Part shown: positions 43,166-51,477 of the stretch, piece by piece
How the letters are laid out: every line of letters begins with the position of its first letter
Numbering within the stretch: the stretch's first letter is position 1
Assembly: GCA_902495325.1 (NCBI GenBank)
Contig: CABUWK010000010.1
Span: forward strand, 1 to 64,000
Direction: 5' to 3'
Length of the DNA: 64,000 nt
Source of the DNA: an uncultured Acidiphilium sp.
GTDB taxonomy: Bacteria; Bacillota; Clostridia; Christensenellales; Borkfalkiaceae
Made by a program: the position numbers and the translations under genes
The notes under the pieces: generated by a model
What the model was told of the DNA's origin: nothing
The model's input: the letters and a program-made list of their open reading frames with translations, nothing else
The model's database searches: none

Positions 43166-44797
43166 ATGGCAAAACAGATCAAATACGGCGAAGAAGCCAG
43201 AAAAGCATTGGAAGCCGGCGTAAACACGCTTGCCGATACCGTTAAAATTACTTTGGGACCCAAAGGAAGAAACGTGGTTCTCGATAAAAAATACGGCGCG
43301 CCCCTCATTACGAACGACGGCGTGACGATCGCAAAAGAAATCGAACTGAAAGACCCGTTCGAAAACATGGGCGCACAGCTCGTGAAAGAAGTTTCCACCA
43401 AGACGAACGACGTGGCGGGCGACGGCACGACGACCGCCGTTGTCCTTGCGCAGGCGATGATCTCGGAAGGATTGAAAAACCTTGCCGCAGGCGCAAACCC
43501 CATCGTTTTAAAGAAAGGCATTCAGAAAGCCGTGGATTGCGCGGTAGACGAACTGAAGAAAATCAGCAAGTCGGTTGAAAGCAAAAAGGCGATCGCTCAG
43601 GTCGCTTCCATTTCCGCAGGCGACGAAACGGTCGGCGAACTGATTTCCGAAGCAATGGAAAAAGTCGGCAAAGACGGCGTTATCACCATTCAGGAAAGCA
43701 AGACGATGAAGACCGAACTCACCACGGTCGACGGCATGAGCTTCGACCGCGGCTATGCTTCCGCTTACATGGTCACAGATTCCGATAAAATGGTTGCCGT
43801 TTACGACAACCCCGTTATCCTTATCACCGATAAGAAAATCTCGTCCATTCAGGAAATTCTCCCCGTTATCGAGCCCATCGCTCAGCAGGGTCAGAAACTT
43901 CTGATCATCGCAGACGACGTGGAAGGCGACGCCCTGGCTGCCCTTGTCGTCAACAAACTGAAAGGCGTGTTCAACTGCGTCGCGGTGAAAGCCCCCGGTT
44001 TCGGCGACAGAAGAAAAGCCATGCTCGAAGATATCGCCATCCTCACGGGCGGCAAAGTGGTATCGTCCGAACTCGGTATCGACTTTAAGGACTTCACACC
44101 CGATATGCTCGGCAGAGCGGGTCAGATCAAAGTGGACAAAGACAACACCGTTATCATCGACGGCGCGGGCGATCCGGAAGAGATCAAAGCGAGAGTTTCG
44201 TCCATCAAAGCACAGATCGCCGAAACTACTTCCGATTATGACAGAGAAAAACTTCAGGAAAGACTTGCCAAACTGGCAGGCGGCGTAGCCGTGATCAACG
44301 TCGGCGCGGCGACCGAAGTGGAAATGAAAGAAAAGAAACTTCGTATCGAAGACGCCCTTGCCGCTACGAGAGCTGCCGTAGAAGAAGGTATCGTTCCGGG
44401 CGGCGGAACCGCGCTTCTGACCGCTATCCCCGCTTTGAAAGCTTTGATCGCCAAACTTACCGGCGACGAGAAGACGGGCGCGCAGATCATCCTTCGCGCG
44501 GTGGAAGAACCCGTAAGACAGATCGCGAAGAACGCCGGTCTCGACGGTTCCGTGATCTTGAGCGACATTCTCCGCTCCAAAAAAGCGAACTACGGTTTCG
44601 ACGCTTACAAGAACGAATATGTAGACATGGTTGCCGCAGGCATCATCGACCCGACGAAGGTAACCCGTTCCGCATTGCAGAACGCGGCTTCGATCGCCGC
44701 TACCCTTCTTACGACGGAAAGCATCGTCACCGATATCCCCGAACCGCAGCCGGCTATGCCGCAGGGCGGAGCTCAGGGAATGGGCGGAATGTATTGA
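43166..44797 (+). CDS. groEL: Chaperonin GroEL
   Basis: 543-residue ATP-dependent folding chamber subunit. ATP site TLGPKGRNVVLD, DGVTIAKEIELKDPFENMGAQLVKE, VAGDGTTTA, IVPGGGTALL and a C-terminal GGMGGMY tail. Full length, no anomalies. It follows groES by 33 nt with AAAGGAG upstream. Confidence 0.98.
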   Translation: MAKQIKYGEEARKALEAGVNTLADTVKITLGPKGRNVVLDKKYGAPLITNDGVTIAKEIELKDPFENMGAQLVKEVSTKTNDVAGDGTTTAVVLAQAMISEGLKNLAAGANPIVLKKGIQKAVDCAVDELKKISKSVESKKAIAQVASISAGDETVGELISEAMEKVGKDGVITIQESKTMKTELTTVDGMSFDRGYASAYMVTDSDKMVAVYDNPVILITDKKISSIQEILPVIEPIAQQGQKLLIIADDVEGDALAALVVNKLKGVFNCVAVKAPGFGDRRKAMLEDIAILTGGKVVSSELGIDFKDFTPDMLGRAGQIKVDKDNTVIIDGAGDPEEIKARVSSIKAQIAETTSDYDREKLQERLAKLAGGVAVINVGAATEVEMKEKKLRIEDALAATRAAVEEGIVPGGGTALLTAIPALKALIAKLTGDEKTGAQIILRAVEEPVRQIAKNAGLDGSVILSDILRSKKANYGFDAYKNEYVDMVAAGIIDPTKVTRSALQNAASIAATLLTTESIVTDIPEPQPAMPQGGAQGMGGMY

Positions 44798-44807
44798 TAA
44801 AAAATAA

Positions 44808-45314
44808 ATGAAAGAATTGAAACGCAGCGTAACGGGGCGTTTGCTCCTTGCACTCTTTCTCTCGGTCTGTTTACCCCTCGGCGTTTTCGGAATTATTTAC
44901 GGAGCTTCCGCAGGGGTAAAACCCTTACTGATCGCCGGTATCGTCGCCGCCGTTGTCGGATTTTACGGCTGTCCGATGTCCTGGATCGCCTATGCGAACC
45001 GCAAACGCCTTGTTGTGATTTTGAACCTGATCGTAAACGAAAACGTTTACTCGGTAGAAGAAATGGCGGCTCACCTGTCGGTAAAGCCCGAGCAGATCAC
45101 AACGGACGTAAACACCCTGATCGTAAACGGATTTCTGAAAGGATATCTGTTCAAAGACGGCTTTCTCGTACTGAACACCAACCGCAAACAACAGAAGACG
45201 GACGGCGTGAAAAAGGAATGCCCCAATTGCGGCGGCAGGATGGAATATAACGGCGTGAACTACGTATGCGAATACTGCGGTTTCGTCGAACAAAACGAAA
45301 AGCTGAAAAACTGA
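44808..45314 (+). CDS. Two-helix membrane protein with winged-helix-like and zinc-ribbon domains
   Basis: 168 residues: two N-terminal helices (about 12-62), a winged-helix-like segment (VYSVEEMAAHLSVKPEQITTDVNTLIVNGFLKGYLF) and a C-terminal zinc ribbon CPNCGGRMEYNG...CEYCGFVE. It starts 10 nt after the groEL stop, ahead of the operon terminator, so it should be heat-shock induced along with groESL. No characterised homologue recognised. Confidence 0.8.
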   Translation: MKELKRSVTGRLLLALFLSVCLPLGVFGIIYGASAGVKPLLIAGIVAAVVGFYGCPMSWIAYANRKRLVVILNLIVNENVYSVEEMAAHLSVKPEQITTDVNTLIVNGFLKGYLFKDGFLVLNTNRKQQKTDGVKKECPNCGGRMEYNGVNYVCEYCGFVEQNEKLKN

Positions 45315-45362
45315 ACGGACTTAACCGCTTTGCCTTGTCGTGAAAGCTCAGCCCGATCATTA

Positions 45363-45409
45363 AAAAAGGCAACAAGCCGATCTCAACCGGACCGGCTTGT
45401 TGCCTTTTT
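45363..45409. terminator. Strong bidirectional terminator
   Basis: AAAAAGGCAACAAGCCG pairs perfectly with its complement across a 13-nt loop, with A- and T-tracts on both sides. It ends the groESL transcript and also faces the EamA gene on the minus strand. Confidence 0.93.
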
Positions 45410-45479
45410 ATGATATTTTTATTATAAGGCTTAGCATTTCCCTGATTGTCTTAAAGGCTTTTGTTTCGGTTAACGGGGA

Positions 45480-46352
45480 TTAAAGTAACGATGCAAGGGA
45501 GAGAGCAAGCGTACCCGCAAGAATCAGAACCAACCCTATAAGCGCTTTAACAGTCAATTTTTCTTTCAGTGCAAAGAAGGAGAATGCGATCGTGACCAAC
45601 ATGCTGAGTTTATCCACGGAAACAACGACGGAAACGACGCCGTCTTTTAAAGCCTTGTAATAGCAAAGCCAGCTTGCGCCCGTGGCGATCCCCGAAAAAA
45701 CGATAAAAAGCAAATCGCGTTTCGAAATTTCGCCGACGTTTTTCGTTTTTCCCGTCACGAAAACGACGATCCAGCTCATAAGCAAAACGACGATCGTGCG
45801 GATCAGCGTACCGAGATTCGACTCTACCCCGTCGATCCCGATTTTTCCCAGTATACTCGTAAGCGAAGCGAAAACGGCAGACAGGCAGGCAAACAAAAGC
45901 CACCATTTACTCCCCCGGCGTTGTTCATCCGCTTGCTTCCGCTCGATCATTAAAAACGTGCCCGCACCGATCGCGACAACGGAAACGATCTTCACCCACG
46001 TTACCGTTTCTTGAAAAACGAGAAAGGAAAAAATCAGGGTCAGGACTGTGCTTGTTTTGTCCACGGGGATCACTTTGTTTACGTCGCCGAGTTCCAGAGC
46101 CTTGAAAAAACAAAGCCAGCTCGCCCCCGTTGCCAATCCCGATAAAATCAGAAAGATCCACGTTTTTGTATCGATATTCCCGATATCATTCAGCGAACCA
46201 ACGATCAGCGTCATGATAACGGACATCACGATCACGATCGCCGTCCGGATTGCAGTTGCCACTTCGGACGGTGTTTTTCTGATCCCGCATTTTGCAAGGA
46301 TCGAAGATACCCCCGCAAAAAATGCGGAACCTATCGCCAGAATAACCCACAT
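45480..46352 (-). CDS. EamA/DMT family transporter
   Basis: 290 residues, ten membrane helices arranged as two EamA repeats: each ends with the family pattern GLATGASWLCFFKALELGDVNKVIPVDK / GIATGASWLCYYKALKDGVVSVVVSVDK. Drug/metabolite exporter superfamily; substrate not predictable. GC-typical of the core genome. Confidence 0.92.
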   Translation of the reverse strand: MWVILAIGSAFFAGVSSILAKCGIRKTPSEVATAIRTAIVIVMSVIMTLIVGSLNDIGNIDTKTWIFLILSGLATGASWLCFFKALELGDVNKVIPVDKTSTVLTLIFSFLVFQETVTWVKIVSVVAIGAGTFLMIERKQADEQRRGSKWWLLFACLSAVFASLTSILGKIGIDGVESNLGTLIRTIVVLLMSWIVVFVTGKTKNVGEISKRDLLFIVFSGIATGASWLCYYKALKDGVVSVVVSVDKLSMLVTIAFSFFALKEKLTVKALIGLVLILAGTLALSLASLL

Positions 46353-46458
46353 AGCGTCACCTTATCGCCCGACACGAGACTAAAATTCCTGTCCAAAAAA
46401 ATAAAATTAAGGATTTACCGACTTATAGCCCGATATTTTCCATATTGAATACATGTTT

Positions 46459-47208
46459 TTACTTCCAATCGTCAGAAACAATCCGTTTCAAAAGGATATC
46501 CCGTTCTTCCGCGTTCACGTCGACCGACATTGCCGCCGCAACGATCGGAAACCATTTTTCGATATCTGTCGGTTTCGTTCCGCACTTTGCGGCGAACGCC
46601 GCGAGATACGCGGCGGCACATTCGTTATCTCCCGAAAGCAACATGCCGAGATAAGTTCTTGCCGCGTCGGCAGAAGCATTCCCGACGGAAGCATGTGCCC
46701 AGTCCACAACAAAAGGAGTTCCGTCCGAACGCAAAATCACGTTGGAAGGGTTAAAATCGCCGTGGCAAAGCTTTCCGTGGCGCGGCATTCCGTCAAGACG
46801 GGCGATCAGGTCATACCGCATAGTCGCCTCAACGTCCGACCGGAGAATTTTTCTGCGCATCTTGTCTTTCTGTTTGATCAGCAAAGGCACGGTCACGGAA
46901 TGGATATTTTTCTGAATATCGATAAAAAGATCGAGGTAAGTCTCCGTTTTTTCCGGATCATCCCGCATCAGACAGTCAAGCGTTCTGCCCGCAATGTAAT
47001 CGGATACAATCGCCCATTTCCCTTCCGTTTGCGTTACGGCGCGAAGCTTTGGAACGTTCAGACCTGTTTGCTCCACCCGCGCCTGATTCAACGCTTCGTT
47101 TAAAACGTCATCTTTTCCATATGTTCCAGCAAACACCTTGATGCAGGCGTCTCCGTCACGGTATACCGTTTTGTCGTTACGAACGGCAATCACTCTGTCA
47201 AGTTTCAT
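46459..47208 (-). CDS. APH-fold phosphotransferase (TIGR02172-like)
   Basis: 249 residues with the aminoglycoside-phosphotransferase/choline-kinase core: ATP lysine in DACIKVFAG, catalytic KLCHGDFNPSNVI and metal-binding FVVDWAHASVG. It resembles the small TIGR02172 group rather than known resistance enzymes, so no antibiotic role is claimed. Between the EamA and LysR genes on the same strand. Confidence 0.82.
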   Translation of the reverse strand: MKLDRVIAVRNDKTVYRDGDACIKVFAGTYGKDDVLNEALNQARVEQTGLNVPKLRAVTQTEGKWAIVSDYIAGRTLDCLMRDDPEKTETYLDLFIDIQKNIHSVTVPLLIKQKDKMRRKILRSDVEATMRYDLIARLDGMPRHGKLCHGDFNPSNVILRSDGTPFVVDWAHASVGNASADAARTYLGMLLSGDNECAAAYLAAFAAKCGTKPTDIEKWFPIVAAAMSVDVNAEERDILLKRIVSDDWK

Positions 47209-47259
47209 CGTTACTTTCCCTGCAAAACAGCCGATAAACGGCTTATAGCCCTATATCAA

Positions 47260-48192
47260 TCAGAATTCTTCTTTCAGATATCTTCTCTTCGATGCAATCA
47301 ATGCGGTAATAAACGCCTTATCGAGATCGGACAGACGGTATCTTTCGGGATAGATCAGAACGTCCCTGTACTTTCTGTCGTTATCCGGACAGGAGCGTTG
47401 CACAAGCCCGAATCTCTCCAGGGTTTCCGTCGGAACGGGTGCGACCCACATAAAAGTTTCGCGGTTTAAAGAAAGCACGTCGAACTGACTTGCCCTTTCA
47501 AACACGAAAATCCGGCGGTCGAACTTATCCGGCAACTCTTCCTTTCTGATTTCGGACATCGAAACGGAAGGCACATACGGGTCGGCATGCGCGATCTGCA
47601 TATAACCGCCGAGATCTTCATAAGATATTGTTTCCTTTGCGGCAAGCGGACAGTTTTTACTCATCAGAAGGACATACTTAAATTCCGCGATCAGCTCGTA
47701 ACGCAGATTCTTTTCGTCGAGCATTTCCTTGAAATATTTGTCGTATCGTTCGGCATACCGGATGATCCCGAGCTTGTAATCTTTCTCGATAATATTTGTA
47801 ACGGCGCGAAGGTTATTTGTCTCTTTATAATATACCTCGCACCGTTTATCCTGCGTAAGCCCCTCGGTAAAGTCGGCAAACGCCCGGGAAATATAACTTG
47901 CCCGCGGGACGGAAATGGAAAAAACCGTCTTCTTCTGTCCGTTTTTAAATTCCGCCTCGAAATCTTCGATCGACCTCAGGATCTTTTTCCCGTAAGAAAT
48001 CACCTCTTCCCCTTCCGGAGTAAGAGAGATCCCCTTTGGATTACGTTCAAAAATTGTAACGTTCAGTTCTTTTTCCAATTCCTTGATCGCACGCGAAAGG
48101 TTCGGCTGAGCGATAAACAGCTCATCTGCCGCTTTGCTGAGCGATCCCGCTTTCGCCACAGCGACCGCATATTTCAAATAAACGATATTCAC
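47260..48192 (-). CDS. LysR-type transcriptional regulator
   Basis: 310 residues. N-terminal winged helix AVAKAGSLSKAADELFIAQPNLSRAIKELEKEL followed by the two-lobed effector-binding domain (YICRAF-like region through LSDLDKAFITAL). It shares a strand with the phosphotransferase and EamA genes and may control them. A small GCCG/CGGC hairpin follows its stop. Last core gene before the mobile element. Confidence 0.92.
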   Translation of the reverse strand: MNIVYLKYAVAVAKAGSLSKAADELFIAQPNLSRAIKELEKELNVTIFERNPKGISLTPEGEEVISYGKKILRSIEDFEAEFKNGQKKTVFSISVPRASYISRAFADFTEGLTQDKRCEVYYKETNNLRAVTNIIEKDYKLGIIRYAERYDKYFKEMLDEKNLRYELIAEFKYVLLMSKNCPLAAKETISYEDLGGYMQIAHADPYVPSVSMSEIRKEELPDKFDRRIFVFERASQFDVLSLNRETFMWVAPVPTETLERFGLVQRSCPDNDRKYRDVLIYPERYRLSDLDKAFITALIASKRRYLKEEF

Positions 48193-48271
48193 CGATAGAT
48201 TCTCCGGATAAAAAGCCGCTTCGGTCGCGTTGCTCCGCGATTTTCCGAAAGCGTGGAACTCTTCCCTTTAC

Positions 48272-48300
48272 AGTATACCACTTTTTTTCATTCATTTCAA
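48272..48300 (-). promoter_or_regulatory. SigA promoter of the LysR gene
   Basis: TTGAAA and TATACT, 17-nt spacer, 80 nt upstream of the LysR start. Confidence 0.8.
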
Positions 48301-48315
48301 CTTTTCTGTGTTCCG

Positions 48316-48337
48316 AACCGAAAAAACTGTTTCGGTT
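48316..48337 (+). other. 8-bp hairpin at the left end of the element
   Basis: Perfect AACCGAAA/TTTCGGTT inverted repeat with a 6-nt loop, 10 nt before a TATAAT sequence. Function unknown; it could be a binding site. Confidence 0.4.
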
Positions 48338-48351
48338 GTGCTGTTTTATAA

Positions 48352-48393
48352 TTGTATCGAAAGCTTTAAAAAGGCTTCCGGTACAATTTTTTT
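48352..48393 (+). terminator. Hairpin with U-tract before the SprT gene
   Basis: A 13-bp stem (TTGTATCGAAAGC against GCTTCCGGTACAA, one wobble and one mismatch) followed by TTTTTTT, 22 nt upstream of the SprT start. It could insulate the element from upstream transcription or attenuate its first gene. Confidence 0.6.
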
Positions 48394-48414
48394 ATACAAA
48401 GGAGTAAGCAAAAG

Positions 48415-49058
48415 ATGAAAGACGGAACGGAAAGGTATTTGGAAACGGTTGCTTATATCGGAAAGGCATATAACTTTTTAAATGAAAAGTTATTTTACGG
48501 AGAACTGAAAAAGCCCGTAATCACCGTGCAACGCGACGAACGAACCAAAACAAACGGCTGGTGGTCGGTGAACAAAGTCTGGAAATGGAAAGAATCGGCA
48601 GACGAAAAAGCCTACCCCGAAGAAAAAGAAGAGCACGAATTAAATCTTACCGCTTCGGGGTTGAACCGCCCCGTGAAAGATTTGCAACGCTGTTGCACGA
48701 AATGTGTCACCAATATGCGGGAATCCGCAATTTACAGGACTGTTCGCGTTCGGGGCAATATCACAACAAAATTTTCAAACGGATAGCGGAAACGCACGGA
48801 TTGAAATGCGAATGCGTTGCAAAAATCGGTTGGTCGCAAACGGAACTTAACGAAGAAACGGAAAAGCTTGTCGAATCGTTTTTGACGGACAACCCCGCCG
48901 ATATGATTTACAGATTGCCCGTTTCTCACGGACAGTTGGTAAAAAGTTCAAGCACGCGTAAATATGTGTGCCCTGTATGCGGGAACTCTTGCCGGGCGAC
49001 GAAACAAATCAATCTGATTTGTGCCGATTGTAACGAACCTATGACCGAGGAAAACTGA
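48415..49058 (+). pseudogene. SprT-like zinc metallopeptidase, frameshifted
   Basis: Two overlapping frames form one protein of about 214 residues. The first frame gives TVAYIGKAYNFLNEKLFYGELKKPVITVQRDE...GWWSVNKVW; the second resumes with ATLLHEMCHQYAG, the HExxH-type zinc motif, then HNKIFKRIAETHGL and a C-terminal zinc ribbon CPVCGNSC...CADC. The frames join near 48681, where one missing base in GATTTGC would restore a KDIATLLHEMCH reading. SprT-like domains occur in many phage and plasmid genes. Strong AAAGGAG site. Real mutation or sequencing error cannot be told here. Confidence 0.82.
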
Positions 49059-49059
49059 C

Positions 49060-49197
49060 ATGAAAAGATATCTGATTTATGAGATTTACATAAACGGAAA
49101 ATATGACGGTTGGTTCGAAAGCGAAGACATGGCAAAAAATTTCGTATCAATAACCCCGAATGCCGAATATCGGAAAGCGTATCGGCTGATGGGCTGA
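49060..49197 (+). CDS. 45-residue protein
   Basis: A short gene starting 1 nt after the SprT stop with GAGG upstream. The product (MKRYLIYEIYINGKYDGWF...) is a compact basic peptide containing FESEDMAKNFV. It ends 7 nt before the hammerhead ribozyme. Unknown function. Confidence 0.55.
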   Translation: MKRYLIYEIYINGKYDGWFESEDMAKNFVSITPNAEYRKAYRLMG

Positions 49198-49203
49198 ATC
49201 TGA

Positions 49204-49277
49204 TCGCACTGATGAGCCGTTGAAACCACGGCGAAACGGACAACAGGGCAACTGACTCCGCCCCGCTCCGTCTGCGA
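49204..49277 (+). ncRNA. Type I hammerhead ribozyme
   Basis: All core elements are present in order: stem I strand TCGCA (49204-49208), CTGATGA (49209-49215), stem II GCCGT/ACGGC with a 7-nt loop (49216-49232), GAAA (49233-49236), stem III CGGA/TCCG (49237-49240 and 49267-49270) with a 26-nt loop, the cleavage triplet GTC (49270-49272), and stem I closing strand TGCGA (49273-49277). The open helix is stem I, so the form is type I. Predicted self-cleavage is after C49272, 52 nt before the next start codon. Confidence 0.88.
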
Positions 49278-49324
49278 AAGCAAACAAAATAACGGTGGCG
49301 ACTTAACGCAAAGGAGAAACAACA

Positions 49325-49774
49325 ATGGCAAATGAAAAAGAGGTCAAAAAGGTAACGGAGGAACAACCCGCGGGAGAGACGAAAAACGAAAGCGCAACAA
49401 AAGCGACAAACAATCTGATCGTCGAACGCGAGCAATTCACAGCGAAAGACGGGCGCGAAATGTGGGGTTATGCGGTTTACGGAGAAGTTCGCGGGCGCGA
49501 AGTAAAAGTTGACCTTGTGGCGGTAGACCAAGGCGGTTACGATGTTCTCGACATCATTTTTGATATTAAGCCGACGGCGGAACTTGTTATGCACGACGAA
49601 ACGATTACAAACGAGGACGGCACGAAAAGAACTTATACCGTGTATGAGGTTCAGAACGCGGACGAAGACGGAGAAATATATTCGTATCAGGTCAAGCCGG
49701 CAAAGAAGAGCGATAAGTCGCTTCTTGACTTCATACTGATGAGAAAAGCAAAGAAAGCGGGGGTGACGGCGTGA
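49325..49774 (+). CDS. Hypothetical phage-type protein, 149 residues
   Basis: Acidic/basic mixed soluble protein: a charged N-terminal 30 residues, then EQFTAKDGREMWGYAVYGEVRGREVKVDLVAVDQGGYDVLDIIFD, and a lysine-rich end. No family recognised. AAAGGAG precedes the ATG. Its message would begin at the ribozyme cleavage product. Confidence 0.7.
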   Translation: MANEKEVKKVTEEQPAGETKNESATKATNNLIVEREQFTAKDGREMWGYAVYGEVRGREVKVDLVAVDQGGYDVLDIIFDIKPTAELVMHDETITNEDGTKRTYTVYEVQNADEDGEIYSYQVKPAKKSDKSLLDFILMRKAKKAGVTA

Positions 49775-49894
49775 CGGGCTTCGGATAAAAGATTTTAAAG
49801 GGGCGGCAGAAGAAATCGCCCCTGTCGGTTTTACAGATCGCAAAAACAGTTTTACCGAACGGTAAGACGAACAGAAAAACGAAAGGAAAAGACA

Positions 49895-50116
49895 ATGAAA
49901 GGTTTTATCGAAGTTACGGACTATGACGGCGGAATGAAAGTATTGTTGCCCGTTTCAAAAATAACGGCGATCATCTGTGACGACGGCGGAAGCGTGTTCG
50001 TAGAGACGGGGTTCAACAAGGAAGGCGAATCGTCGGGCGTACTTGTAACGGAAAGTTACGAGGAAATCAAGCAAAAAATCAGACAAAACGGAGCGCAACA
50101 CAAATGGCGGCTTTGA
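49895..50116 (+). CDS. Hypothetical protein, 73 residues
   Basis: Begins MKGFIEVTDYDGGMKVLLPVSKI; the beta-rich pattern (small-molecule-free strands, then SYEEIKQKI) resembles short FlbD-like or single-strand-binding-like folds, but this is only an impression. GAAAGGAAAAG ribosome site. It overlaps the next gene by 13 nt. The 120-nt gap before it contains a GGGGCG/CGCCCC hairpin. Confidence 0.65.
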   Translation: MKGFIEVTDYDGGMKVLLPVSKITAIICDDGGSVFVETGFNKEGESSGVLVTESYEEIKQKIRQNGAQHKWRL

Positions 50117-50382
50117 AAAAAGGCAAGAAACCGAAAAAGCCGAAATATTCGGCGGCAGAACGGAAAGCCTATTGGCTTGGCGTCGGGTTTCATGCAGGGC
50201 AAAGTTTCGGTATGCGAAGCGAAGAGTTATGCAACCGCATGACGGAAAAAGAACAGAACTCTTTCGTGAACGGGCGAATGAAGGCGGACGATTTATCCGC
50301 AAAATTTGTTCCCGATCTCGTTTCGGGAAAAACAGGTCGTAATCGTTCGAAAAAAGTAAAAACGCGTAGCCGCATGCGATAA
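50104..50382 (+). CDS. Small basic protein, 92 residues
   Basis: Lysine/arginine-rich at both ends (KKGKKPKKPKY and SKKVKTRSRMR) with a helical middle (ERKAYWLGVGFHAGQSFGM). Such charge suggests nucleic-acid binding, for example a phage single-stranded-DNA or packaging protein; inference only. Confidence 0.65.
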   Translation: MAALKKGKKPKKPKYSAAERKAYWLGVGFHAGQSFGMRSEELCNRMTEKEQNSFVNGRMKADDLSAKFVPDLVSGKTGRNRSKKVKTRSRMR

Positions 50383-50402
50383 GCGGTAAAGGAAAAAATA
50401 AT

Positions 50403-51461
50403 ATGAGTAACAACGGACAGAACAAGAAAAGCAAAGTTTTAAACGGTATTTTAGGCGGTGCTCTCGCCCTTGTGATTGCGGGCGGTATCGCCTTTACGGG
50501 CGTGATTTCCAACGGGTTCAAGAACTGGGATCACATCAAACCGCCCGCACAGGAAGAGCCGAACACAGCCGAAGACAACACAACAAAAGGCGAAGCAAGT
50601 CTCGAAGACGGCGAAAGCGCGGGTATCAGACTTATGGCGATGAAAATTCCCGTGGAAGAATATGCGGCATACGGCGTAAGCGTACAGGCGGAAACCGCAT
50701 ACACGGTAACGGCAACGATTTACCCCGCCGACGCGGCGAATCAGAAAGTCGACTGGTCGGTTTCGTTCAAAAACGCAAGCTCGGGCTGGGCAAGCGGTAA
50801 AAAAGTTACCGATTATGTGACCGTTACTCCCTCTTCGGACGGCGCGTTGACCGCTGTCGTTCAGAACCTTACGGCATTCGGCGAACAGATTGTCGTGAAG
50901 ACAACTTCGCGTGACAATACTTCCGCTTATGCTACTTTGAACGTTGAATATTTACAGCGTACTACCGGTTATTCGTTCGCCGTTGACGGAAAAGTTCTTT
51001 CCACTACGGGAACGAAGACATATACGGCAACCCCGACTTTTGCAGCAACGAAGAACGTTACCGCAGGCGTTACGGTAAATAAATCGTCCGTTTACACCCG
51101 TGCGAATACGGATAAAGCGGAATATTTCACGATTAAACCCACCGCGGCATTCAAAACCGCTATCACCAACGCAGGACTTAACGCTTCCGACCTTGCCGAA
51201 TATTCGGGCGGTAGCACGAAAGCCCTTTCCGATTGGTTCGATAAAACCTGGGGTGAAGACCTGTATACGAGCAACGCGCAGAAAAACAAGCTGATTTCCG
51301 CAATCCAGGGCTTCAGCGGCAACGCATATGAAATCGTTATTTACACCGCGAACGGCGGAACGCAACTTGCAACTTTCGGCATTACGCTCGATTCGTCTGT
51401 AATCGTCGGTCAGAAGGGCGTTGAATCCGTCAAGACGGATAAGACGGAACTTGTATTCTGA
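50403..51461 (+). CDS. Single-pass surface protein with Ig-like domain, copy 1
   Basis: 352 residues. N-terminal membrane helix (about 17-37), an acidic linker, then IPVEEYAAYGVSVQAETAYTVTATIYPADAANQKVDWSVSF, a bacterial Ig-like (Big_2-type) segment, and a second beta-rich half. Type II topology places most of it outside the membrane or on a virion. It is a clear paralogue of the next gene. Possible adsorption or minor coat function. Confidence 0.75.
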   Translation: MSNNGQNKKSKVLNGILGGALALVIAGGIAFTGVISNGFKNWDHIKPPAQEEPNTAEDNTTKGEASLEDGESAGIRLMAMKIPVEEYAAYGVSVQAETAYTVTATIYPADAANQKVDWSVSFKNASSGWASGKKVTDYVTVTPSSDGALTAVVQNLTAFGEQIVVKTTSRDNTSAYATLNVEYLQRTTGYSFAVDGKVLSTTGTKTYTATPTFAATKNVTAGVTVNKSSVYTRANTDKAEYFTIKPTAAFKTAITNAGLNASDLAEYSGGSTKALSDWFDKTWGEDLYTSNAQKNKLISAIQGFSGNAYEIVIYTANGGTQLATFGITLDSSVIVGQKGVESVKTDKTELVF

Positions 51462-51477
51462 TAAGGAGTGCAACTAA

